A DNA stretch of 7,496 nucleotides from Pseudomonadota bacterium (lineage in GTDB: Bacteria > Pseudomonadota > Gammaproteobacteria > Burkholderiales > Methylophilaceae). The first letter of the stretch is position 1; the number at the start of each line of letters is the position of its first letter. Below, in pieces: positions 1 to 7,496 of the stretch. The stretch spans positions 1-7,496 of the forward strand of contig JAEWTK010000139.1 of NCBI GenBank assembly GCA_023459535.1, read 5' to 3'. The notes under the pieces are model-generated. The model was not told where the DNA came from. It saw only the letters and a program-made list of their open reading frames with translations, and did no database searches. The position numbers were made by a program, and so were the translations under genes.

Positions 1-3000
1 GTGACGCCGCGCGAGGAAGAGCCGCAGATCGATGTCACCATGGCCAGCGTCATTATTCCGTTCCCCGGCGCCGCCATTCCGGATGTCGAGCAGATGGTGG
101 CCATCCCCGCCGAGCAGGTGCTGTCGCAGATGCAGGGCGTGGAGCATGTCATGTCAGTTTCACGCTCCGGTGTCGCTGTCATCACCGTGCAGTTCGAAGT
201 TGGCGTGCCGCGCAACGAGGCGCTGGTGCGTCTGCACGATACATTGCGCAGCAATGCCGACTGGCTGCCGGCCAACCTTGGCGTGCTGGAACCCATCATC
301 AAACCCAAGGGTATCGACGATGTGCCGATCGTCACTTTCACGCTCTACAGCGAGCGCGAAGATGTCGGCAGCGATACGCTCAACCGTCTGGCGCACAGTA
401 TAGAAGCCGAACTCAAGCATGTGGCCGGTACGCGCGAAGTGGCGACGGTAGGTGGCGCCGGTCGTGCCGTGCAGGTACTGATCAGTCCGGAGCGCATGGC
501 CAGTGCCGGCGTGACGGTAGCCGATCTGCGCAATGCCCTCGCTTCGGCCAACATGGGCATGCCGCTGGGTGACCTGCTCTCCGGCAATCAGCGCGTGGAG
601 ATCGTCGCCGGTGATTTCCTCGGCAATGCGCAGCAGGTCGGTGAGCTGATCGTAGGGGTGCATAACGCCAAACCGGTATTCCTCAGGGAAGTCGCCGAGG
701 TGGTGGATGGCCCGCTGCCGGCAGCCAGTTATGTCTGGTTCGGCCAGGCCGGCGAAGACGCGCGTGAATATCCCGCCGTCACCGTCAGTGTCACCAAAAA
801 GGCCGGCGAGAATGCCATCGATGTCGCCAATGCCTTGAAACAGCGCATGGAAGTGCTGCGCAACACTGTCATCCCGGACGATGTACAGGTGGTGGAGACG
901 CGCAATTATGGCGAAACCGCCAATGACAAGGCGAAGAAACTGATTACCAAGCTGCTGTTCGCTACGGCCTCTGTCGTGGCGTTGGTGTTCATCGCACTGG
1001 GCCGGCGCGAGGCCGCCATTGTAGGTGTAGCCGTGATCCTGACGTTGACGGCAACGCTGTTTGCCTCCTGGGCCTGGGGCTTCACGCTGAATCGCGTCTC
1101 CCTGTTCGCGTTGATCTTCTCCATCGGCATTCTGGTCGATGACGCCATTGTCGTCGTCGAGAACATTCACCGGCATCAGAAGCTGCATCCGGAAAAGACT
1201 CTGCTGCAACTGATACCCGGTGCCGTGGATGAGGTCGGCGGCCCGACCATTCTGGCGACGCTGACGGTCATCGCCGCGTTGCTGCCCATGGCCTTTGTCA
1301 CCGGCTTGATGGGCCCCTACATGAGCCCGATCCCGATCAATGCCAGCATGGGCATGGTGCTGTCACTGGCGGTGGCTTTCGTGGTGACCCCATGGCTGGC
1401 GCGACTATGGCTGAAATCCAACCATCATGAGGTGGCCGGGCAGACGAAGATCATCGCTGGCATCACGCGCCTCTTTGAGCGAGTGTTCACTCCGCTGCTG
1501 GATGCCGACCGCGGTGCTCGTAACCGCAAACTGCTGGCGCTGGGTGTTGCCGTGCTGATTCTGCTATCGGTGCTGCTGCCGGTGTTCGGGCTGGTGCATC
1601 TGAAGATGCTGCCATTCGACAACAAATCCGAGTTCCAGGTGGTGGTCGACATGCCGGCTGGCACACCGGTGGAAAAAACTGCCGCCGTGCTGCGTGAACT
1701 GGGCGCCCATCTGGCGACGGTGCCCGAGGTGACCCACTATCAGGCTTATGCCGGTACTGCGGCGCCGATCAATTTCAACGGTCTGGTGCGTCAGTATTAT
1801 CTGCGCGCCGGCGGCGAAGTCGGTGATCTGCAGGTCAATCTGGTCGACAAGCATGAACGCAAGGACCAGAGCCATGTCATCGCCGCCCGTGTACGTCCGG
1901 CTCTGCAGGAAATCGGCCGTCGCTTCGGGGCCAACGTCAAAGTCGTGGAAGTGCCGCCGGGACCGCCGGTGTTGTCGCCTATCGTCGCCGAGATCTACGG
2001 TCCGGAGGCCGCAGGCCGTCATCAGGTGGCGAAAGCGGTGCGTGCCGTGTTCGAACAGACCGATTATGTGGTCGATGTCGACGACAGCACTATCGTCGAG
2101 GCGCCCAAACTGAATCTCACCGTGGACCGGCGAAAGGCAGGGCTGCTCGGTATCTCGCAGGAGGCGGTCGTCACCACGCTGCGGGCCGGTCTGAATGGCG
2201 AGGAGATCACCTATCTGCACGACCAGAGCAAATATCCGACGGCGATCCAGATGTTGCTACCGCCGGAACGCCACGGCGAGTTCGACAGCCTGCTGCAGCT
2301 CACGGTGCGTTCCGCCGCCGGCCGGCTGGTGCCGATCCGCGAACTGGTGGATGTCACGCCTACCATAAGGCAGGAACCGATCTTCCACAAGGATCTGCTG
2401 CCGCTGACCATGGTGGTCGGCGACATGGCCGGCAAGCTGGACAGTCCACTCTACGGCATGTTCGCCATGCGTAGCGATATCCACAAACTGATCGCGCCCA
2501 ATGGCCAGCCGCTCGAGGAGTATTTCATCCGTCAGCCGAATGACACCTACCGGCATTACGCCATCAAGTGGGACGGCGAGTGGCAGATCACCTACGAGAC
2601 CTTCCGCGACATGGGTGCCGCCTATGCCGTCGGCCTGATCCTCATCTATCTGCTGGTGGTGGCGCAATTCGGTTCCTACCTGACGCCGCTCATCATTATG
2701 GCGCCGATTCCGCTCACCATCATTGGGGTCATGCCGGGTCACGCGCTGTTTGGTGCGCAGTTCACGGCGACCAGCATGATCGGCATGATCGCGCTGGCCG
2801 GTATCATCGTGCGTAACTCCATCCTGCTGGTCGATTTCATCAACCTGCAGGTGCGCGAAGGCATGCCGTTCGAGCGCGCCATCGTGCAGTCCGCCATCAC
2901 GCGCGCTCAGCCCATCGTGCTCACCGCGCTGGCGGCCATGCTCGGTGCGCTGTTCATCCTCGATGACCCGATCTTCAACGGGCTGGCGATCGCGCTGATC

Positions 3001-3093
3001 TTCGGTATCCTGGTCTCCACCATCCTGACGCTGGTGGTGATCCCCATGCTGTATTACGTGGCCTACAGAAACCGTCTGCAGGCTATTTCATGA
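1..3093 (+). CDS. RND-family efflux pump inner-membrane permease, 5'-truncated by window edge
   Basis: AcrB-type (ACR_tran) proton-driven permease of a tripartite efflux pump in the inner membrane. The visible 1030 residues begin at Pro-Arg-Glu-Glu-Glu-Pro-Gln-Ile, the segment that normally follows the first membrane helix. Roughly 30-45 residues with TM1 are therefore missing, and the GTG at base 1 is an internal Val codon, not a start. Helices 2-6 lie at about residues 313-470 and helix 7 at about 510-535. A second periplasmic domain follows to about 870, then helices 8-12. The TM4 proton-relay Asp pair is D380-D381, in Gly-Ile-Leu-Val-Asp-Asp-Ala. In TM10 the position equivalent to AcrB Lys940 is Arg938, followed by Asn939. 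A Lys-Trp-Asp-Gly-Glu-Trp motif (856-861) before TM8 marks a subgroup distinct from AcrB. I see no methionine-rich or other heavy-metal signature. The substrate is unknown. The gene is first in a visible run with DUF2892, TolC and SQR genes; the adaptor is presumably upstream. The family call is secure and the substrate is not. Confidence 0.95.
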   Translation: MTPREEEPQIDVTMASVIIPFPGAAIPDVEQMVAIPAEQVLSQMQGVEHVMSVSRSGVAVITVQFEVGVPRNEALVRLHDTLRSNADWLPANLGVLEPIIKPKGIDDVPIVTFTLYSEREDVGSDTLNRLAHSIEAELKHVAGTREVATVGGAGRAVQVLISPERMASAGVTVADLRNALASANMGMPLGDLLSGNQRVEIVAGDFLGNAQQVGELIVGVHNAKPVFLREVAEVVDGPLPAASYVWFGQAGEDAREYPAVTVSVTKKAGENAIDVANALKQRMEVLRNTVIPDDVQVVETRNYGETANDKAKKLITKLLFATASVVALVFIALGRREAAIVGVAVILTLTATLFASWAWGFTLNRVSLFALIFSIGILVDDAIVVVENIHRHQKLHPEKTLLQLIPGAVDEVGGPTILATLTVIAALLPMAFVTGLMGPYMSPIPINASMGMVLSLAVAFVVTPWLARLWLKSNHHEVAGQTKIIAGITRLFERVFTPLLDADRGARNRKLLALGVAVLILLSVLLPVFGLVHLKMLPFDNKSEFQVVVDMPAGTPVEKTAAVLRELGAHLATVPEVTHYQAYAGTAAPINFNGLVRQYYLRAGGEVGDLQVNLVDKHERKDQSHVIAARVRPALQEIGRRFGANVKVVEVPPGPPVLSPIVAEIYGPEAAGRHQVAKAVRAVFEQTDYVVDVDDSTIVEAPKLNLTVDRRKAGLLGISQEAVVTTLRAGLNGEEITYLHDQSKYPTAIQMLLPPERHGEFDSLLQLTVRSAAGRLVPIRELVDVTPTIRQEPIFHKDLLPLTMVVGDMAGKLDSPLYGMFAMRSDIHKLIAPNGQPLEEYFIRQPNDTYRHYAIKWDGEWQITYETFRDMGAAYAVGLILIYLLVVAQFGSYLTPLIIMAPIPLTIIGVMPGHALFGAQFTATSMIGMIALAGIIVRNSILLVDFINLQVREGMPFERAIVQSAITRAQPIVLTALAAMLGALFILDDPIFNGLAIALIFGILVSTILTLVVIPMLYYVAYRNRLQAIS

Positions 3094-3101
3094 TGTGTAA
3101 A

Positions 3102-3107
3102 AAGGAG
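3102..3107 (+). promoter_or_regulatory. Shine-Dalgarno site of the DUF2892 gene
   Basis: AAGGAG lies 8 bases before the ATG at 3116 and 8 bases after the permease stop codon. It is a strong site that fixes this start and supports co-translation from the operon mRNA. Confidence 0.8.
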
Positions 3108-3115
3108 AAATAAAC

Positions 3116-3325
3116 ATGAGTTCATGGCAAATCGTCCGTGTTATCGCCGGTGTTTTCATACTGTTGAGCGTGGCGCTTGGTGCCCCGTCCAGTCCGATCT
3201 TTGTCAGCGAATGGTGGCTGGCATTCACCCTGTTTATTGGTGCCAATCTGCTGCAAAGCGGTTTTACCCGCTGGTGCCTGATGGAAAACATCATGCGCAA
3301 GCTGGGTTTTCAAGCCGGTAACTAG
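3116..3325 (+). CDS. DUF2892 / YgaP-like small inner-membrane protein
   Basis: A 69-residue protein with two predicted membrane helices, about residues 5-22 and 30-48, joined by a short Pro/Ser turn (Ala-Pro-Ser-Ser-Pro). It ends in a short basic tail with Cys54 in Gly-Phe-Thr-Arg-Trp-Cys-Leu-Met-Glu. This matches the stand-alone DUF2892 pattern, the transmembrane hairpin that in Escherichia coli YgaP is fused to a rhodanese (sulfurtransferase) domain. The YgaP-type Cys-Pro after the second helix is Cys-Leu here. The biochemical role of free-standing DUF2892 proteins is not established. The gene lies 22 bases after the permease and 12 bases before the TolC-family start, so it is very likely co-expressed with the pump. 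It could be a small pump subunit or modulator, or a sulfur-relay membrane anchor. Both are inferences from position and family. Confidence 0.85.
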   Translation: MSSWQIVRVIAGVFILLSVALGAPSSPIFVSEWWLAFTLFIGANLLQSGFTRWCLMENIMRKLGFQAGN

Positions 3326-3329
3326 GTGA
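3324..3329 (+). promoter_or_regulatory. Shine-Dalgarno site of the TolC-family gene, overlapping the upstream stop codon
   Basis: AGGTGA begins inside the TAG stop (3323-3325) of the DUF2892 gene and lies 8 bases before ATG 3338. The GTG at 3326 falls inside this site and has no good site of its own, so ATG 3338 is the better start. The overlap suggests translational coupling. Confidence 0.7.
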
Positions 3330-3337
3330 CTGAGATA

Positions 3338-4720
3338 ATGGGTATTCGAGCCGTTACCATAAGCGCTTGCCTGCTGATGGGGTTCCATGCCTCGTCCGCG
3401 CAAGCGATCGACCTGATGGAAGCCTGGCAGGGCGCGATCGGCAATGACCGCGGGTATGCCGTGGCCGAGGCTGGTCATGGCGTTGTCGCCCCGCGGCAGA
3501 AACAGGCGGCAGCCCTCTGGCGGCCGAATGTGGTGCTCAATGCCGGTGCCGGTTACGGGCGCGATAATACCGATACGCGGGGCGCCTACTTCGCCGGTCC
3601 CGGCTTTGGCCAGTCCGAGGACATCGCCTTCAGTACTTCGGTCAATAGTGGAACAACACATAACTGGGCGCTGACGGCGACCCAGCCCTTGTATGACCCC
3701 AAGCGCCGTGCCGAACAGCAGCAGTTGCTGATGTCGGCCGATCAGTCCGATCTTGAATGGAACGCGGCCAGGCAATCGCTGATGCAGCGTGTGGCCGAGC
3801 GATACTTCGATCTTGCGCTAGCACAGGAATCGTTGCGCGTGCTGCAACAGCAGCAGCAGGCGATGGAGAAGCTGGCAGTCGAAATGCGCGACCGCTTCCA
3901 GCTGGGCGCCACGCCGATCACCGATACCCATGAATCCGAGGCGCGGCTGGCATCGATACAGGCCCAGGTGCTGTATGCGGAGATGGAAGTCGAAACCAGG
4001 AAAAACATCCTGGCCGATACCACTGGGCTTTCCCCTGAACAATTGTTTGCCCTGCTGCCGCAAAGGGTCAGCGAAGAATTGATGCAAACCCCGGTGGAGC
4101 AGTGGATCAGCGAGGCGGAAAGCGGTAACTTTGATATTCGCATGAAAGCCATCGCTGGCGATCTGGCGCGCCAGGAAGCCCGCAAGTTCACGCTGGAATC
4201 CTCGGTGAAACTGGATGCAATAGCGCAGGCCGGCCGCGATTACATTAGCGGTAGCGGCGATTTCGGCTCGGCCAGCAATGCGCAGACCAGCGGCATGGTC
4301 GGCCTGCAGGTTTCGGTGCCGCTGTTTACCGGCGGTTATCGCAGCGCCCGCGAGGAGGAAGCCTTGCGTCTGGCGGACAAGGCCGATGCCGAGATGGCGC
4401 TGGCAAGGCAACAGGTGGCACAGTCGATACGTGCTACCTGGCTTAACCTGAAGGCCGGCAGCGGCCGCGTACAAGCGCTGACACAGGCGCTTGCGGCGAG
4501 TCGCTTGCGGCTAGACGCGACGACGCTGGGTCATCAGGTTGGCGACCGTACCACGCTGGATGTGATCAATGCGGAGAACGATGTCGCCAGTGCCGAACTG
4601 GCGTTGACGCAAGCGAAGGTGAATCAGGTATTGAACCAGATCCGGTTGGCCGCTTTGGCCGGAAAGCTGGACGAGAGTGTGTTGACTGTTTTTAACCGCG
4701 ACATGCTGGCAGGAAACTAG
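3338..4720 (+). CDS. TolC-family outer membrane efflux channel
   Basis: Outer-membrane exit duct of the tripartite pump (outer membrane efflux protein family), 460 residues from the preferred ATG. An in-frame GTG at 3326 would add four residues but lies within the Shine-Dalgarno site. Residues 1-23 form a signal peptide with cleavage after Ala-Gln-Ala (23/24). The mature protein shows the two-fold repeat of the family. The first half is about residues 24-215, with long heptad-rich helices around 125-215 including a Gln run near 172-176. The second half is about 230-455, with a beta strand turning at Val-Pro-Leu-Phe-Thr-Gly-Gly (about 330-336) and a final long helical pair. Its length is typical of TolC-like proteins. 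It is not lipidated: there is no lipobox, unlike OprM or NodT types. It follows the permease and DUF2892 genes and lies 30 bases before SQR, so it is presumably the partner channel of this RND pump. Confidence 0.92.
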   Translation: MGIRAVTISACLLMGFHASSAQAIDLMEAWQGAIGNDRGYAVAEAGHGVVAPRQKQAAALWRPNVVLNAGAGYGRDNTDTRGAYFAGPGFGQSEDIAFSTSVNSGTTHNWALTATQPLYDPKRRAEQQQLLMSADQSDLEWNAARQSLMQRVAERYFDLALAQESLRVLQQQQQAMEKLAVEMRDRFQLGATPITDTHESEARLASIQAQVLYAEMEVETRKNILADTTGLSPEQLFALLPQRVSEELMQTPVEQWISEAESGNFDIRMKAIAGDLARQEARKFTLESSVKLDAIAQAGRDYISGSGDFGSASNAQTSGMVGLQVSVPLFTGGYRSAREEEALRLADKADAEMALARQQVAQSIRATWLNLKAGSGRVQALTQALAASRLRLDATTLGHQVGDRTTLDVINAENDVASAELALTQAKVNQVLNQIRLAALAGKLDESVLTVFNRDMLAGN

Positions 4721-6022
<1,302 letters not shown>

Positions 6023-6047
6023 TTCCCGCGCAGTCGCCGAAAAGTGA

Positions 6048-6080
6048 CAAAAGGGAAGCGGGTTACCCGCTTCCCTTTTG
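6048..6080. terminator. Bidirectional intrinsic terminator between converging genes
   Basis: A perfect 15-bp inverted repeat, 6048-6062 with 6066-6080, around a 3-base loop (TTA). The GC-rich core, GGGAAGCGGG paired with CCCGCTTCCC, is flanked by AAAA on the left and TTTT on the right. Each strand therefore reads as stem plus a short U tract. It lies 25 bases after the SQR stop and 36 bases beyond the OsmB-like stop, so it can end both transcripts. Confidence 0.93.
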
Positions 6081-6116
6081 CATCATGGGCTTGCAATGTC
6101 GCAAAATGACGACGGT

Positions 6117-6332
6117 TTATTTGCTGAGACCGTCCACCCCGTGGCCGATGACGCCACCGATGGCGGCGCCGCCGACCGTGCCCAGCGAACTGCCGCCTGT
6201 CAGAACCGCACCGGCCACGCCGCCAATGGCAGCGCCGGTGGCAGCATTCTGCTGACGTTTGGACATGCCGGCACAACCGCTCAAGACACTGACAAGCAAC
6301 AGACTTGTCATGATTTTTCTGGCTGTATTCAT
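6117..6332 (-). CDS. osmB: OsmB-like glycine-zipper lipoprotein
   Basis: A 71-residue lipoprotein precursor. The signal sequence ends in the lipobox Leu-Ser-Gly-Cys, with Cys20 the predicted lipidated residue. Asp is not at +2 (it is Ala), so sorting to the outer membrane is expected. The mature part begins Ala-Gly-Met-Ser-Lys-Arg-Gln-Gln-Asn and continues with glycine-zipper repeats (Gly/Ala every few residues, about 33-65), ending near Gly-Val-Ile-Gly-His. Length and order of motifs match E. coli OsmB (72 residues), including Ser-Lys-Arg, Ala-Val-Leu-Thr, and the Leu-Gly-Thr then Gly-Gly-Ala pattern. OsmB is an osmotic and stationary-phase induced outer-membrane lipoprotein of unclear molecular role. 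The start is supported by AGGAG (complement of 6338-6342), 5 bases upstream of the ATG. It ends at the shared terminator. It is read in the same direction as the MliC-like gene, but a 188-base gap suggests its own promoter. Confidence 0.85.
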   Translation of the reverse strand: MNTARKIMTSLLLVSVLSGCAGMSKRQQNAATGAAIGGVAGAVLTGGSSLGTVGGAAIGGVIGHGVDGLSK

Positions 6333-6520
6333 TTGCTCTCCTGATAATGTTTTGAAAAGCGAACTCGATTCCCGAGTCCATGCACAGGAGTCTGCAATAA
6401 ACGGGCCAGATGAATTAAATCGAATTAAATCATTTGTTTATGGATTTCTTGCCGATAAAGGACGGTAAAACACCGTGCTATTCGTCGGGTTTTGACGACG
6501 GATGGCGTTACGGATAGGGT
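6333..6520 (-). promoter_or_regulatory. Probable promoter/leader region of the OsmB-like gene
   Basis: A 188-base gap between the two lipoprotein genes, AT-rich in its middle. It holds the tandem repeat at 6412-6431 and a small inverted repeat (ACTCG 6363-6367 with CGAGT 6373-6377, 5-base loop). Weak hairpins lie at 6462-6476 (ACGGT, AAAAC, ACCGT) and 6482-6498. The weak hairpins lie just past the MliC-like stop but lack U tracts, so they are poor terminators. I cannot place a convincing -10/-35 pair. That it holds a promoter is inferred from gene spacing and base composition. Confidence 0.4.
6412..6431. repeat. Perfect tandem 10-bp direct repeat upstream of the OsmB-like gene
   Basis: GAATTAAATC occurs twice without a spacer, at 6412-6421 and 6422-6431. 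It sits about 80-100 bases upstream of the OsmB-like start (6332), in an AT-rich island inside GC-rich DNA. The 10-bp period is one helical turn, so the copies face the same side of DNA. It could be a regulator site or an UP-like AT element. No function is proven. Confidence 0.6.
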
Positions 6521-6883
6521 TTATCGGGTCGTGCCGACGGTCTTGCAGGCGCTGTAATTGATGTTCGGTCCGTCGCTCAGGCTGGCCTCTTCGGCGCCGA
6601 TTTCGAGCACGGCAACGCCGTTGGTGTAGCGGCTACTGCCTTCGCTGGCGGCTTCCAGTCTGACTTCGCGATCCGGGTAGATGAGCCAGAGGGCGTTTTC
6701 TTTGGTCAGCGTCCTGACGAAGAAACGCTTGTTGCCTTCGCACAGATATTCCGTGGCGTTGGCCGGTTTGTAGGCTTCTGGCGCCTTTTCCTCACTGAAC
6801 GGGTTGTATTTGTCGACACTGCTGCAGGCGCTCAGTGCGAATAACAGAGGGATCAGAGAACTGGTTCGTAACAACGGAGACAT
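6521..6883 (-). CDS. Small lipoprotein with MliC-like (C-type lysozyme inhibitor) domain
   Basis: A 120-residue precursor. The signal sequence ends in lipobox Leu-Ser-Ala-Cys with Cys20 predicted lipidated and Ser at +2, so outer-membrane sorting is likely. After a linker rich in Pro, Glu and Ala (about 21-43) comes a compact domain from Tyr46 to Cys113. Its pattern resembles MliC: Tyr-x-Cys (Cys48), alternating beta strands, a Ser-Ser-Arg-Tyr-Thr-Asn-Gly turn (83-89), an Ala-rich strand ending Glu-Glu-Ala (98-100), and a closing Cys113 that could pair with Cys48. MliC proteins inhibit host or predator C-type lysozyme in the periplasm. Compared with MliC as I remember it, the conserved Ser-Gly-x-Arg-Tyr is Gly-Ser-Ser-Arg-Tyr here, and the functional Lys further on appears to be Gly96. 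Inhibitory activity is therefore uncertain. The ATG at 6883 has only a weak GGA site 6 bases upstream. The ABC exporter gene diverges from it across a 147-base gap. Confidence 0.65.
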   Translation of the reverse strand: MSPLLRTSSLIPLLFALSACSSVDKYNPFSEEKAPEAYKPANATEYLCEGNKRFFVRTLTKENALWLIYPDREVRLEAASEGSSRYTNGVAVLEIGAEEASLSDGPNINYSACKTVGTTR

Positions 6884-7030
6884 GACGTGTCCACAAGATT
6901 TGCAAGCTGCTATGTTGCCAAACTAAGGCCTCGGGCTCAACCTTCTGCAGTAAATAAAGCTGCGGGATATTCGCAGGAAGTCTCGGCTTGAGCGAAAATA
7001 GGCCATTCATCAACCTCACGAAGCCGTTTT
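6884..7030. promoter_or_regulatory. Divergent intergenic region with presumed promoters for both flanking genes
   Basis: A 147-base gap between the minus-strand MliC-like gene and the plus-strand ABC exporter gene. Promoters for both should lie here by geometry. I see only weak candidates, such as TTGAGC read on each strand (complement of GCTCAA at about 6933-6938, and about 6988-6993). Neither has a good -10 partner, so no box is called. Confidence 0.35.
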
Positions 7031-7496
7031 ATGTACCGCTGGTTTGAAAAACTGCTTTACCCCTTTCCGGAAACAGCACTGAAAGCGCCGCCCGGCAGTT
7101 TCTGGGCATTCGTCTGGGCCGGTACGCAGGGCTTGCGCGTGCATCTGGCCCTGATGACGCTGTTGACGGCAGGGATAGGCGCGTTCGAGGCGTTGCTGTT
7201 CGCCATGATGGGCAGGATTGTTGACTGGCTGACGGAGATTCCTCCGGCGCTGCTGTGGGAGCAGGAAGGGCATAAGCTGTTGCTGCTGGCCACCATTCTG
7301 CTGTTGAGCCCCATCCTTATCGGTTTGCAGAGTTTCATCAAGCACCAGGGCCTTGCTGGCAATTTCCCCATGCGCCTCCGTTGGAATTTCCACCGGCTGA
7401 TGCTGGGTCAGAGCATGAGCTTTTATCAGGACGAGTTCGCAGGCCGTGTCGCCGCCAAGGTCATGCAGACGGCGCTGGCCGTGCGCGACATGTGGT
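7031..7496 (+). CDS. ABC exporter (fused permease/ATPase type), N-terminal 155 residues, truncated by window edge
   Basis: The reading frame stays open from ATG 7031 to the last base. An in-frame TGA at 6989-6991, with no other start codon in between, fixes this ATG as the first possible start, although its ribosome binding site is poor. The protein starts Met-Tyr-Arg-Trp-Phe-Glu-Lys-Leu-Leu with a Pro-rich cytoplasmic stretch. A first hydrophobic helix follows at about residues 37-60, a short periplasmic segment at about 65-80, and a second helix at about 82-103. It then enters a basic cytoplasmic extension containing Phe-Tyr-Gln-Asp-Glu-Phe-Ala-Gly-Arg-Val (131-140), the coupling-helix type motif seen in MsbA-like type I ABC exporters. 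The ATP-binding domain is expected beyond the window, so Walker motifs cannot be checked. The substrate is unknown (lipid, peptide or drug are options). It is not part of the pump operon, being separated by two opposite-strand genes. Confidence 0.85.
   Translation, partial: MYRWFEKLLYPFPETALKAPPGSFWAFVWAGTQGLRVHLALMTLLTAGIGAFEALLFAMMGRIVDWLTEIPPALLWEQEGHKLLLLATILLLSPILIGLQSFIKHQGLAGNFPMRLRWNFHRLMLGQSMSFYQDEFAGRVAAKVMQTALAVRDMW

Noticed and set aside
1..3. GTG at the first base as start codon of the permease.
   Set aside because: The following residues correspond to the segment after TM1 in RND permeases, so the true start lies upstream of the window.
160..1209. Long open frame on the minus strand (349 codons) opposite the RND permease.
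   Set aside because: It is a shadow of a GC-rich real gene. The translation is rich in His, Gln, Arg and Gly with no recognisable domain, and the plus strand encodes a clear RND protein through the whole stretch.
1564..2220. Second minus-strand open frame (218 codons) inside the permease.
   Set aside because: Same low-complexity shadow composition, with no ribosome binding site or family pattern. The plus strand is conserved permease sequence.
3122..3775. Minus-strand open frame across the DUF2892 gene and the start of the TolC-family gene.
   Set aside because: It overlaps two well-supported genes and their ribosome binding sites, and its translation has no membrane, signal or domain features.
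3842..3860. CAG-rich run in the TolC-family gene as a simple-sequence (phase-variable) repeat.
   Set aside because: It is a short run of Gln codons inside a coiled-coil helix, in multiples of three and broken by other codons. It could not switch the frame on or off.
6259..6468. Plus-strand 69-codon frame across the OsmB-like gene start.
   Set aside because: It is antisense to the signal peptide region of a clear lipoprotein gene, has no good ribosome binding site, and matches no family I recognise.
6482..6498. Inverted repeat TCGTC/GACGA after the MliC-like stop as a terminator.
   Set aside because: The stem is only 5 bp with a 7-base loop and no U tract on the minus-strand transcript. The neighbouring ACGGT/ACCGT hairpin is equally weak.
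6930..6995. Opposed GCTCAA and TTGAGC hexamers between the divergent genes as an operator pair or promoter -35 boxes.
   Set aside because: Six-base matches about 50 bases apart are expected by chance, and neither has a convincing -10 element at the right spacing.

Overview
This window looks like chromosomal DNA from a GC-rich, probably sulfur-oxidising proteobacterium, most likely a gammaproteobacterium. That is inference: it rests on a sulfide:quinone oxidoreductase closely resembling the Acidithiobacillus ferrooxidans enzyme as I remember it, an OsmB-like lipoprotein of gammaproteobacterial type, and Gram-negative envelope genes throughout. No phage, insertion sequence, CRISPR array, tRNA or rRNA is visible.

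Bases 1-6022 carry four plus-strand genes packed like the end of one operon. They are an RND efflux permease whose 5' end lies outside the window, a 69-residue DUF2892 (YgaP-like) membrane protein, a TolC-family outer membrane channel, and a type I-like sulfide:quinone oxidoreductase (SQR). Gaps are 22, 12 and 30 bases, and the ribosome binding site of the TolC gene overlaps the stop codon of the small gene before it. A perfect 15-bp GC-rich hairpin at 6048-6080, with an A tract on one side and a T tract on the other, closes the operon. A periplasmic adaptor would be expected just upstream of base 1.

Bases 6117-6883 carry two small minus-strand lipoprotein genes. One is an OsmB-like glycine-zipper lipoprotein. 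The other is a lipoprotein with an MliC-like (C-type lysozyme inhibitor) domain. The hairpin at 6048-6080 sits between the converging SQR and OsmB-like genes and can serve both directions. From 7031 to the window edge, divergent from the MliC-like gene, is the start of an ABC exporter (first 155 residues of the transmembrane domain).

The part most worth attention is the linkage of a complete-looking tripartite efflux pump and a small DUF2892 membrane protein with SQR. SQR turns sulfide into sulfane sulfur or polysulfide in the membrane, and the neighbouring pump could plausibly move such sulfur species or a toxic by-product out of the cell. The individual families are known. The functional coupling is a hypothesis drawn from gene order only.
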